In this document: positions 50,317 to 59,442 of the stretch, piece after piece
How positions within the stretch are numbered: position 1 is the first letter of the stretch
Layout of the letters: the number at the start of each line of letters is the position of its first letter
Assembly (NCBI RefSeq): GCF_017309955.1
Contig: NZ_CP021248.1
Span: forward strand, 992,001 to 1,056,000
DNA length: 64,000 bases
Origin: Novosphingobium sp. KA1
GTDB lineage: Bacteria > Pseudomonadota > Alphaproteobacteria > Sphingomonadales > Sphingomonadaceae
Direction of reading: 5' to 3'
Translations under genes and position numbers: made by a program
The notes under the pieces: generated by a model
Told to the model about the DNA's origin: nothing
Seen by the model: the letters and a program-made list of their open reading frames with translations, nothing else
The model's database searches: none

Positions 50317-50367
50317 ATGGCGTCCACGCCGGCCCGAACAGACCGATTGCGCGAACCCGTCGCGTAG
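50317..50367 (+). CDS. Possible 16-residue leader peptide before the BON gene
   Basis: GAGGAG lies 6 bases before an ATG that opens a 16-codon frame (MASTPARTDRLREPVA, stop TAG), 26 bases upstream of the BON-domain gene. The ribosome-binding site is stronger than that of many real genes here. The peptide is short and hydrophilic, and it could be a leader or chance. Confidence 0.28.
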   Translation: MASTPARTDRLREPVA

Positions 50368-50393
50368 ACCGCGGAAACATCGGGAGAACAGCG

Positions 50394-51179
50394 ATGAACA
50401 GGCGAGACTTGGGCGGCAATGTCGGCGGGGACCGCAAGCCGGGCGGCTATCAGGAAGGGCAGGCCGGCGCGATGCCGCGTCAGGCGCGGCAGTGGCAGGA
50501 GGGGCCGTCACGGCAGGCGGGCGGTCACTGGGAACCGGGATCGGCGCCGCGACAGGCCGAGCCGGAGCGGCCGGAAAGCGGTTCGGCGGCCGAGCCGGGC
50601 CAATCCCCTTCCGGCGCCGAGCCTTCCTATCCCTTGCACCATTTCGACGCGGCGAACGGGGCCACGTTTTCGGAATTCACCAGCGAGCATTACGGCGGAC
50701 GCGACTTTTCGGCGACACCGGGCGGGCTTGGCGGTGCGATCACCGGCGGCATGCACCCCAGCGACAGCTACCGCCCGACTTACGCCATGGGGCACTGGAT
50801 GGGGCTCGACCACGATTACGGCAGCTGGCGCGCCTATGGCGAGCATCGCGGTTTCCTGCGCCGGGCGGGAGACGAGATCGCCAGCTGGTTCGGCAGTGAT
50901 GCCGCCGCGCATCGCCGTGATCTCGATCACCGGGGACGCGGCCCGAGCGACTACACCCGGCCGGACGAGCGCATTCGCGAGGACGTCAACGACATGCTGA
51001 CGGCCGACCGGCGCCTCGACGCCAGCCATGTCCGGGTGACCGTGATCGGCGGCGAAGTGACGCTGGAGGGAACCGTCGGCGACAGGGCGGACAAGCGCCG
51101 GGCGGAGGATCTCGCCGAGGCGGTCATCGGCGTGCGTCACGTGCAGAACAACCTGCGACCGGAGCGCTTGCCGGGTTGA
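50394..51179 (+). CDS. BON-domain protein
   Basis: 261 residues without a signal peptide. The first 90 residues are low-complexity (Gly/Gln/Pro/Arg/Ser). A middle part has YGGRDFSATPGGLGG, and the C-terminal BON domain spans about 195-258 (IREDVNDMLTADRRLDASHV, VTVIGGEVTLEGTVGDRADK, AVIGVRHVQNNL). BON domains bind phospholipid or other proteins and are common in stress-induced envelope proteins. GGGAGAAC lies 4-5 bases before the ATG. It is monocistronic, with a convergent neighbour. Confidence 0.8.
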   Translation: MNRRDLGGNVGGDRKPGGYQEGQAGAMPRQARQWQEGPSRQAGGHWEPGSAPRQAEPERPESGSAAEPGQSPSGAEPSYPLHHFDAANGATFSEFTSEHYGGRDFSATPGGLGGAITGGMHPSDSYRPTYAMGHWMGLDHDYGSWRAYGEHRGFLRRAGDEIASWFGSDAAAHRRDLDHRGRGPSDYTRPDERIREDVNDMLTADRRLDASHVRVTVIGGEVTLEGTVGDRADKRRAEDLAEAVIGVRHVQNNLRPERLPG

Positions 51180-51193
51180 CTGGGCCGTTCTGG

Positions 51194-51219
51194 CCGCGCC
51201 GCCATGTCCGGCGGCGCGG
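51194..51219. terminator. Hairpin between convergent BON and EF-hand genes
   Basis: CCGCGCCGCC (51194-51203) and GGCGGCGCGG (51210-51219) form a perfect stem with a 6-base loop in the 48-base gap between convergent genes. No U-run follows on either strand, but the position suits a bidirectional transcript end. Confidence 0.45.
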
Positions 51220-51227
51220 TTCCGGGG

Positions 51228-51977
51228 TCAGCAGCTCTCGCCGGGCGGGCAGGCGGGCGGCTTGCCGCCGCCACCCGGCGGAGGACCGCCGGGGCCGCCG
51301 GGGCGACCACGGGGGCCGCCGTCCAGTCGGCGTGCCTCGTCTTCGCTGAGGAAGCCGTCGTGATCGAGGTCGGCCGCATCGAAGCGCTTGTATTCGAGCG
51401 CGAGCAGTTCCTCCAGCGAGGCGCCGGCGTCGTAATTGGTGTTGGCCTGCGCGATCGTCATGCCGTTGATCGGCTCGATCAGGCGCGAGAGCACGCGGTC
51501 CTCGGCGTCCTTGCCGAGCTTGGGCATGATGCCGTTCACGACCGCGAGGCCGGACGTGTCGGCGGCGGCGGCATCGGAACTGGCCAGCGACCCCATGGCG
51601 CGCTGCCAGGTCTGGAATTCGGCGAGGCTGATGCTGCCGTTGCGGTCGGTGTCGATGGCCGCGAAGCGGTCGCGCACGGCCGCATCGCGGCGCTGGTCGA
51701 CGATTGCGGTCACTTCCGCGACGGTGACAATGCCGTCGCGATTGCTGTCGGCTTCCTGGAACATCGCGGTGACGACCTTGGCGATTTCCTCGCGCTTGAT
51801 CGGCTTCATCGGCTTGGGCCTCGCGGGGCCGCCGCCGCCGCCGGGAGGGCCGCCGGCGCCGCCCGGACCACCACCCATTCCGCCACCCATATCGCCCATT
51901 CCGCCCATGCCGCCGCTTTGAGCGAATACGGGCGCGGCGGCGAGAAGCAGTACGGCGCCTAGCAGGACCTTGCGCAT
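51228..51977 (-). CDS. Exported EF-hand protein with glycine-rich ends
   Basis: 249 residues. A signal peptide (MRKVLLGAVLLLAAAPVFAQ) precedes a Gly/Met-rich segment (SGGMGGMGDMGGGMGGG), then EF-hand loops DSNRDGIVTVAE, DTDRNGSISLAE and DLDHDGFLSEDE, and a Gly/Pro-rich tail with two cysteines (CPPGESC). It is a calcium-binding periplasmic protein of unknown role. AAGGA lies 12 bases before this ATG and directly abuts an alternative in-frame ATG at 51989, which has no spacing; 51977 gives the better signal peptide. Confidence 0.8.
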   Translation of the reverse strand: MRKVLLGAVLLLAAAPVFAQSGGMGGMGDMGGGMGGGPGGAGGPPGGGGGPARPKPMKPIKREEIAKVVTAMFQEADSNRDGIVTVAEVTAIVDQRRDAAVRDRFAAIDTDRNGSISLAEFQTWQRAMGSLASSDAAAADTSGLAVVNGIMPKLGKDAEDRVLSRLIEPINGMTIAQANTNYDAGASLEELLALEYKRFDAADLDHDGFLSEDEARRLDGGPRGRPGGPGGPPPGGGGKPPACPPGESC

Positions 51978-52130
51978 AGAAAGGGTCATTCCTTTGTCAG
52001 AACCGGTCCGTCGGCCGCGGAATTTGCCCCTTTTTAAGGGGCGGGCCGGTCGGATCGCCGATGCTGTAGTTCGCAATTCACGCCGCGATATTTCACGAAT
52101 GTTGCAGTGCCTGCTGCAAGAAGACCTGCC

Positions 52131-52177
52131 GGGCGGGGCCTTACGGGTGGGGCCTTCCGGGTGGGGTGGGGTGGGGC
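52131..52177 (+). repeat. G-rich tandem repeat with quadruplex potential
   Basis: Two 14-base units, GGGGCCTTACGGGT and GGGGCCTTCCGGGT, are followed by three GGGGT-like repeats, giving at least eight runs of three or more G on the plus strand. It lies immediately past the stop of the alcohol dehydrogenase gene (minus strand), in the 203-base gap before the EF-hand gene. The gap also has a small hairpin, CCCCTT-TTT-AAGGGG, at 52027-52041. Confidence 0.6.
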
Positions 52178-52180
52178 CGC

Positions 52181-53188
52181 CTAGAACGTCACATGCACCT
52201 TTGTTTCGGCATTCGGGCTGCGCAGCATGGCCAGCGTTGCAGGCAATTCGTCCAGCGTGACGGTGCTGGAGATTGTCCTTTTGGGATCGACGTGTCCCTT
52301 GTCGATCTGGTCCGCGATGTAGAGGAATTCGCGCATCGAATAGCCGACCGAGAACTGGATCGACGCGCACTTGTAAGAGCCAAGGGCCGGGATCACCGGG
52401 TCGGGCGCGGTACAGAAGCCGAGGCTGAGGACCCGGCCGAACGGGGCGACATGGCTCAGGGCCTTCATCAGCATCCCTTGCGCGCCGACACATTCGAGCA
52501 CGACGGCCGGGGCCCCGCCCAGCGCTTCGCGGAGTTCGCCCGCTTCGTTCTCGCCAAAGGCGATGAAACGGTCCGCCCCCATGTCCCGCGCCAGCGCCGC
52601 ACGGCGCGGTGAGCGAGACATGACCGCGATCCGCCCCGCGCCCAGCCGGCGCGCCCAGTAGATCGCGTAAAGCGCCACGCTGCCCGCGCCCAGCACCAGC
52701 ACGCTGTCCCCCGGGCGGATCGCGGCCAGCTGCACGCCGTAAAGGCTGATTGCCAGCGGCTCGATCAGGGCGCCGTCGGCCATCGACAACACCGCGGGCA
52801 GCTTTGTGGCGGCGCCTTGCGGGATCGCGGCCAGTTCGGAAAAGCCCAGCATCGCCGAGCCCTGCTTGTCCTGGCACAGCACGGCATTGCCATGGGCGCG
52901 GCAGCCGGTGCACCGTCCGCAGGCGAGGGAGGGCATCACGGCGATGCGGTCCCCGACCCGGAAGGCGGAAACCTCGCGGCCGAGTTCGACGATCTCGCCC
53001 GCATATTCGTGACCGAACTGCACGCCGCTGCCGTAATCCCATGCCCCGCCGCGGGTCATGGCAAGATCGGTTCCGCAGATACCGCAGCGCGAGACGCGGA
53101 TCAGCACTTCGCCCGGGGCCGGACGCGGATCGGCGAGGGGCTCGATGGTCACCGGCCCGCCGTGGCCGGGATAGATGGCCGCTCTCAC
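52181..53188 (-). CDS. Zinc-dependent medium-chain alcohol dehydrogenase
   Basis: 335 residues. The catalytic zinc region (CGICGTD, then FGHEYAGEIVELG), a structural zinc cluster of four cysteines (ACGRCTGCRAHGNAVLC) and an NAD-binding Rossmann motif (SVLVLGAGSVALYAIYWARR) are complete. It belongs to the threonine/sorbitol dehydrogenase-like branch and should oxidise a secondary alcohol or polyol; the substrate is unknown. It overlaps the stop of the sulfotransferase-like gene by 4 bases (53185-53188), so the two act in one pathway. Confidence 0.88.
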   Translation of the reverse strand: MRAAIYPGHGGPVTIEPLADPRPAPGEVLIRVSRCGICGTDLAMTRGGAWDYGSGVQFGHEYAGEIVELGREVSAFRVGDRIAVMPSLACGRCTGCRAHGNAVLCQDKQGSAMLGFSELAAIPQGAATKLPAVLSMADGALIEPLAISLYGVQLAAIRPGDSVLVLGAGSVALYAIYWARRLGAGRIAVMSRSPRRAALARDMGADRFIAFGENEAGELREALGGAPAVVLECVGAQGMLMKALSHVAPFGRVLSLGFCTAPDPVIPALGSYKCASIQFSVGYSMREFLYIADQIDKGHVDPKRTISSTVTLDELPATLAMLRSPNAETKVHVTF

Positions 53189-54378
53189 CGGCGTGGCTCC
53201 ATGAGGTCGTAACGCTCGATATAGGCGCGGAACGGCTCGCGCGCCTGGTCTTCGGTCATTCCGAAGTCGGCGATGTCATAACGGTGCCGGCCGCGCGCCA
53301 GCTCGGGCCTGGCGGCAATCCGGGCCGCGAAGGCGGTGCGGGTGGCATCGGGAATGTCCATGGCGATGAACGCGTAGATCCGCTCCAGCACGGCCATCGG
53401 GTCGGCATGGAAATCGGCATGGATCACGTCGAGCACTTGCCCGGGATGAGCGCGCCGCACCCGGTCGGCCTTTTCGGTCGCCTCCGCCCACTTGGCGACC
53501 TCGCGGATCAGCATCGTCTCGCGGCGCTCCTGCAGGCGGCCTTCCTCGAACATCGGATGCAGGTTCATCAGCAGCGAGACGAGGGAAGGGAGCGCCTTGC
53601 CCGGATCGCGATGGGTGTGGATCACGCGCGCATCGGGAAAGACCGCGAAGAGCAGGTCGAGGTTCTCGATATGACCGGGGTTCTTGAGCAGCCAGCGCCG
53701 GCCGGGCGCGCTGCTGCCGATCAATTGCAGGCAGCGCCGGTAATGGGCGTAGGATGGCGCTTCGGACTGGCTGCGCCACCAGGCGTCGTAGGTCTGTGCC
53801 GAAGGCGCGCTGCAGGCCAGCACGTTGGAGGTGAAGCCGTGCCACAGCAGCATGCAGCATTCATGCACTTCCTCGGCGGCACGGAAGTGGGCGGCGCGGC
53901 GCTGCGGGGCGGCTGCGTGCTGGGCGTCGATCCCGGCGGCCGTGCGGCGGAACTGCGGATAGTTGCTCCAGTCCTCGATTGGCGGACGCGGCATCGGGGC
54001 ATCGGCAAGCCAGGTCTGCAGACCCTGGAAGCGCGGGTCGAGCGCCATCAGGCGATGGAGGGCCGTGGTGCCGGTGCGCGGAACCCCGGTGATGACCACC
54101 GGGCTGACGACATCGTGGCGCGCGAAGCCAGGATTTTCGCGCATGGCCCGATAGGCATGGGCGCGGCCGCGCAGGGCGCCCACGATCCTGCCCCATGCCG
54201 CGCGCCGGCCCTCGGCATGGAAGCGCGGGTCGTAGTCCATCGCATGGAGGTAGGCGTCAAGGCCCGGGAGATAGTCGCCGGGGCCGAAATCATCGCTGTC
54301 GATTTCGGCGGCGACCAATGCGTGCAGCCTGTCGCCGGCGTGGCGGAAGGCGCTGGGGGGATCGTAGCTCAGGTCCAT
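53185..54378 (-). CDS. Sulfotransferase-family protein
   Basis: 397 residues, cytosolic. The PAPS 5'-phosphosulfate loop is VVITGVPRTGTTALHRLMA and the 3'-phosphate motif region is DARVIHTHRDPGKALPSLVS. This family is common in sphingomonads within gene sets for steroid, terpenoid or aromatic degradation, where true sulfotransfer has rarely been shown. The start at 54378 has GAAGG 9 bases upstream. It is divergent from the DUF1214-like gene across a 243-base promoter region with inverted repeats. Confidence 0.82.
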   Translation of the reverse strand: MDLSYDPPSAFRHAGDRLHALVAAEIDSDDFGPGDYLPGLDAYLHAMDYDPRFHAEGRRAAWGRIVGALRGRAHAYRAMRENPGFARHDVVSPVVITGVPRTGTTALHRLMALDPRFQGLQTWLADAPMPRPPIEDWSNYPQFRRTAAGIDAQHAAAPQRRAAHFRAAEEVHECCMLLWHGFTSNVLACSAPSAQTYDAWWRSQSEAPSYAHYRRCLQLIGSSAPGRRWLLKNPGHIENLDLLFAVFPDARVIHTHRDPGKALPSLVSLLMNLHPMFEEGRLQERRETMLIREVAKWAEATEKADRVRRAHPGQVLDVIHADFHADPMAVLERIYAFIAMDIPDATRTAFAARIAARPELARGRHRYDIADFGMTEDQAREPFRAYIERYDLMEPRR

Positions 54379-54550
54379 GACGGCATGCCTTCTCACCAAT
54401 GGCGGCGGGGCGCTGCTGATGCCGCCGCCTGCTCCTGTTTGCGGCCGGGATGGTTCGGTCGGGTGATAAGATAGTCAATGCTGTCTTGCTGGGCTGCGGT
54501 GCCATATCCCGGGGGCGATCATGCAGGCGCGGTCCTTGCCCGGGGTCGTT

Positions 54551-54570
54551 TAGGTAGCGCACACTATCTA
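54551..54570. promoter_or_regulatory. Inverted repeat in divergent promoter (TetR operator candidate)
   Basis: TAGGTAG-CGCACA-CTATCTA has 7-base arms with one mismatch, 52-71 bases upstream of the DUF1214-like start. A second, weaker repeat, AAGATA-N8-TGTCTT, lies at 54468-54487 nearer the sulfotransferase gene. The TetR gene at 55809-56519 is the likely regulator. Confidence 0.45.
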
Positions 54571-54621
54571 TCGCAGAAGCTCATGAACGGCCTCGCTGAA
54601 ATGGGCAAAGGGAGTGGACCC

Positions 54622-55815
54622 GTGGCGCATGAAACGGAAGCACAAGCGGCTCCGGCATCGATCCTCGAATGCCTGAGCGATCTCGAAAGCGCGGTGGCCA
54701 ATCTCGGGCAGACCTGGCGGCCGGACGATCCGGCTTATCGCGCCGATCTCTACCGACAGACGATGACCAGCCTGTCCTATGCCTATTTCATGTACTTCCA
54801 CGCCGATGCCGAGCATCCCGATTGGGCGCCGCTGTGGAACCCGGTCTATACGCTGCAGCCCAATCCCGACGACATCTACGTGCAGAGCCCGATCCGGGGC
54901 GATCTGCGCTACCGGGTCGCGGGCAACCGGGGCACGTGCCGGATACTTTCGTTCACCACGCAGAAGGCGCTGTCCGGCACCGTCGATCACATGCCGCAAC
55001 CCGGCGGTCATAACGAGGTGGACTGCGACGACCTCGGCATCGCGCCCGGCGAGGACTTCGAGATCCTGTTCAGTGCCGAGCGCCCCGCCGGCCACACCGG
55101 GCACTGGGCGCCGATCGATCCGCAGGCTGGCGGCATGTACGTGCGCTATCGCATGTACGACTGGGAAACCGAGACCGACCCGCAGCTCACGATCGAATGT
55201 CTCGATCCGGTACCGCCCAAGCCGCGCCTGTCGCCCGCCGAGATTGCCGGGCGCATGCGCGAGATGGCCCGTTTTCCGGGACGCAAGACCCGTCTCTACT
55301 ATCCCATGCAGAACGGCGTGAAGGAGCGCGTGGGCTTCAACGTCTTCGAGCCGGTGCGCATGCCCGGGGCGCTGGTCAAGCAGGTCTACTGGCCCGCCTG
55401 TTTCCAGCTGGCCGAGGACGAGGCGCTGATCGTCGAGACCGAAATTCCCGAACGCGCGCCGTACTGGAACATTCAGCTCAACGATCCGCTCTTCAACGCG
55501 CTCGAATATGTCTACCGGCTTTCCAGCACCAACGGGGCGATGGCACGGCTCTCCTCGGACGGGCGGTTTCGCGGCGTCATCGCGCTTCGCGATCCCGGCG
55601 TGCCGAACTGGCTGGATCCGGCGGGCTATACCGAGGGCGGTATCTATGGGCGCTGGTACGATTGCAGCAGCGCGCCGGTGCCGACGATCACGCGGGTGAA
55701 ACTGGCGGACCTGCGGGGGTACCTGCCCATCGACACGCCGGTCGTGACGCCTGACCAGCGGCGCGAGGAAATTGCCCGGCGCGTCCGGGCATGCCAACGT
55801 AGGCGGCGATGGTAA
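54622..55815 (+). CDS. DUF1214-like protein of unknown function
   Basis: 397 residues without a signal peptide. Segments such as NPVYTLQPNPDDIYVQSPI near the start and WPACFQLAEDEALIVETEIP, APYWNIQLNDPLFN, RDPGVPNWLDPAGYTEGGIY towards the end resemble DUF1214/DUF1254-type beta-rich proteins found beside catabolic genes of sphingomonads. No catalytic role is known. The GTG start at 54622 is chosen for AAAGGGAG 7 bases upstream; ATG codons at 54583 and 54601 lie in frame. Its stop overlaps the TetR start by 7 bases, so the two form an operon. Confidence 0.65.
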   Translation: MAHETEAQAAPASILECLSDLESAVANLGQTWRPDDPAYRADLYRQTMTSLSYAYFMYFHADAEHPDWAPLWNPVYTLQPNPDDIYVQSPIRGDLRYRVAGNRGTCRILSFTTQKALSGTVDHMPQPGGHNEVDCDDLGIAPGEDFEILFSAERPAGHTGHWAPIDPQAGGMYVRYRMYDWETETDPQLTIECLDPVPPKPRLSPAEIAGRMREMARFPGRKTRLYYPMQNGVKERVGFNVFEPVRMPGALVKQVYWPACFQLAEDEALIVETEIPERAPYWNIQLNDPLFNALEYVYRLSSTNGAMARLSSDGRFRGVIALRDPGVPNWLDPAGYTEGGIYGRWYDCSSAPVPTITRVKLADLRGYLPIDTPVVTPDQRREEIARRVRACQRRRRW

Positions 55816-56455
55816 CCGCACGGAGCGAGAGTTTGCCGCGCAACAACAAAGCCACGAAGGGCGAAAGGCCCCGGCAGAGACGATCCCCCTCGCAGCTGCG
55901 CGAGGCGATCCTGCGGGCCGCCGAGGCGGAATACTGCGCGTTCGGGTTTTCCGGGGCGACGACCGCCGCCATCGCGGCGCTGGCGCAGACCACCGAAACC
56001 CAGATCTTCCGCTACTTCGATTCGAAGGCGGAACTGTTCCGCGAAGCCATCCAGCGGCCGCTGGACCAGCATCTGCAGGCCTTCATGGCGGCCAGTCCGG
56101 CTGCCGATGCCGCGCCGAGGGAGCTGCAGGCGCGATCCTACATCGCCGAATTGCAGGACTTCATCGAGCAACACCAGCGCATGTTCCGTTCGCTCATCGT
56201 GGCCGAGACCGGCAAGGATGCGGACGTGCCCGGCATGGGCGGTGTCAACGCGCTGCAGGCCTACTTCGCGCGCGGTGCCGGCGTGGTGCGCCGCCGCACC
56301 GGCGGCGAGGACAAGCTGCCGCCGGAACTGATGGTGCGGATCAGCTTCGCCGCGGTGCTGGGCTGCGTGCTGTTCAAGGACTGGCTCTATCCCGACGGCA
56401 TGGCGGACGACGCCGCGATCCGGGCGGCGATGACCCGCTTTGTCCTTGACGGCAT

Positions 56456-58132
<1,677 letters not shown>

Positions 58133-58277
58133 GGAACTTCCTGAAGGCAAGGCGGGATGGGCATTGCGGTCAGGCAGGGATCACATGGTCTTGCAGTTCC
58201 GTTCGCTTGGTGGCCATCACGGTCGATGGGAAACAGGCTTGTAGCGCAGGACGGTCCGTGCAGGCAAGCATCAGGTA

Positions 58278-58328
58278 GGCAGGTCGTAGTGGGCAGGTCG
58301 ATTGGGCAAGGTCGATTGGGCAAGGGCG
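58278..58328. repeat. Short tandem repeat, about 14 bases per unit
   Basis: GGTCGATTGGGCAA is duplicated exactly in tandem (58296-58309 and 58310-58323), with degenerate copies on both sides (GGCAGGTCGTAGTG from 58278, GGCAAGGGCG to 58328). It lies in the 212-base gap between the DUF454 stop and the ABC-F start. Confidence 0.75.
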
Positions 58329-58344
58329 CCTTCGATGGCGCCGT

Positions 58345-58812
58345 TCAGGGGTTCACGGCCTCGGCGCTTTCCGCTTCGGTTTCGCGCGGCGTCCGGCCCG
58401 GCTCGCGCCGTCTGCCGACCCAGACCGCGCATCCCAGCAGCACCAGCGCCACCGTGAGCGCGATGACCGGGCGCGGATGGGCGATGAGGCAGAACGAGGC
58501 GAACCCGATGGTCATGCCGATCCATGAGGCATATTTGGCGTGACGCGGGATCGCCCGCTCCGCCCGCCAGGCGCGAAGCCCGGGGCCGAAGCGGGGATGA
58601 TCGAGCAGCCAGGCTTCCAGCTTCGGCGACGAGCGGGCGAAGCAGGGCAAGGCAAGGATCATGAAATCCGTGGTCGGCAGCAGCGGGACAAAGATCCCGA
58701 CCACGCCGATGCCGACCAGCGCCAGGCCCAGCACCAGCCAGGCCCAGCGGGATGCCCGCCCGCGTCGGAGCAGGTCCTCGGTGCTGCTCGGCCGCTCAGG
58801 CGAAGCAGGCAT
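58345..58812 (-). CDS. DUF454 (YbaN-like) inner-membrane protein
   Basis: 155 residues with four predicted membrane helices. The DUF454 pattern is WAWLVLGLALVGIGVVGIFV, then PLLPTTDFMILALPCFARSS with the family PLLPTTpF-type motif, and RPVIALTVALVLLGCAVWV at the end. The function is unknown, but the family often accompanies haem oxygenase or iron genes. The start overlaps the haem oxygenase 3' end by 17 bases, so the two are co-translated in one operon with the haem receptor. Confidence 0.82.
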   Translation of the reverse strand: MPASPERPSSTEDLLRRGRASRWAWLVLGLALVGIGVVGIFVPLLPTTDFMILALPCFARSSPKLEAWLLDHPRFGPGLRAWRAERAIPRHAKYASWIGMTIGFASFCLIAHPRPVIALTVALVLLGCAVWVGRRREPGRTPRETEAESAEAVNP

Positions 58813-59398
58813 CGGCAAGCGACCGGACCCGTTCGAAGGCGGCCCTGGCTCCGGCGACGGCACGTTGTTCCTCCTCCGGCGTGAGATCGGCCGCGTTGAG
58901 TTCGGCAACAAAGGCACGCCAGTGCGCGGCCGGCCCTTCCGGCGCGGGAGCGAGGTGGCGGGCGCCGTGATGGTCGGAAAGTCCGATCCTGGCCGCTTCC
59001 TTGCGCAGCAGCGCCGCCCCCATGTTCGACCCTTCCGCCACGTAGAGCCAGCCAAGGGCCTCGGGCACGTCGAGAGGCCCGCCCGGCGTGAAGGCAGGGG
59101 TGCCATGACCCGTCGGCAATTGCCGGCCGAGATCGGCGAGGTCCGCCTCGATGAGATCGAGGCGCTGGCGTCCGGCGAGGCCCGGCAGGATGTAGCGCAG
59201 CGCCTCGCTGGCGTAGAGCGCGGCGATGTCGCGGTGGAACAGGAATTGCATTTCCAGGAACCGGCCATAGCCCGGCAGGCTGGAGAAGGGATCGGCGGCC
59301 ATGATCGCCTTGTCGAGACGATCGTGCATGTCGTGGGTCGCGGTGCGGAGCGCGTGAACCAGCGTGGGCAGCAGCGCGTTGTCGGCGGGTTGGGGCAT
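58796..59398 (-). CDS. Bacterial haem oxygenase
   Basis: 200 residues, all-helical, cytosolic. The proximal haem ligand is probably His25 in ATHDMHDRLDKAIM, and the distal helix LGWLYVAEGSNMGAALLRK with its glycine-rich bend matches the HemO/BphO group. It cleaves haem to biliverdin, CO and iron. It lies 44 bases downstream of the haem receptor gene and overlaps DUF454. No phytochrome gene is adjacent, so iron release from haem, not chromophore supply, is the likely job. Confidence 0.85.
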   Translation of the reverse strand: MPQPADNALLPTLVHALRTATHDMHDRLDKAIMAADPFSSLPGYGRFLEMQFLFHRDIAALYASEALRYILPGLAGRQRLDLIEADLADLGRQLPTGHGTPAFTPGGPLDVPEALGWLYVAEGSNMGAALLRKEAARIGLSDHHGARHLAPAPEGPAAHWRAFVAELNAADLTPEEEQRAVAGARAAFERVRSLADACFA

Positions 59399-59442
59399 GA
59401 CGGGGTGCGGGCCTTTCTGGGCAGGATCGGGTCGGGGCGGGG

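Larger units (their letters stand above)
50083..50393. other. Intergenic region after the chemoreceptor
   Basis: This 311-base region holds a perfect hairpin (50144-50172), an intrinsic terminator (50183-50214), an A-run (50244-50251) and a short ORF with strong ribosome-binding site (50317-50367) upstream of the BON-domain gene. There is no larger gene. Confidence 0.6.
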
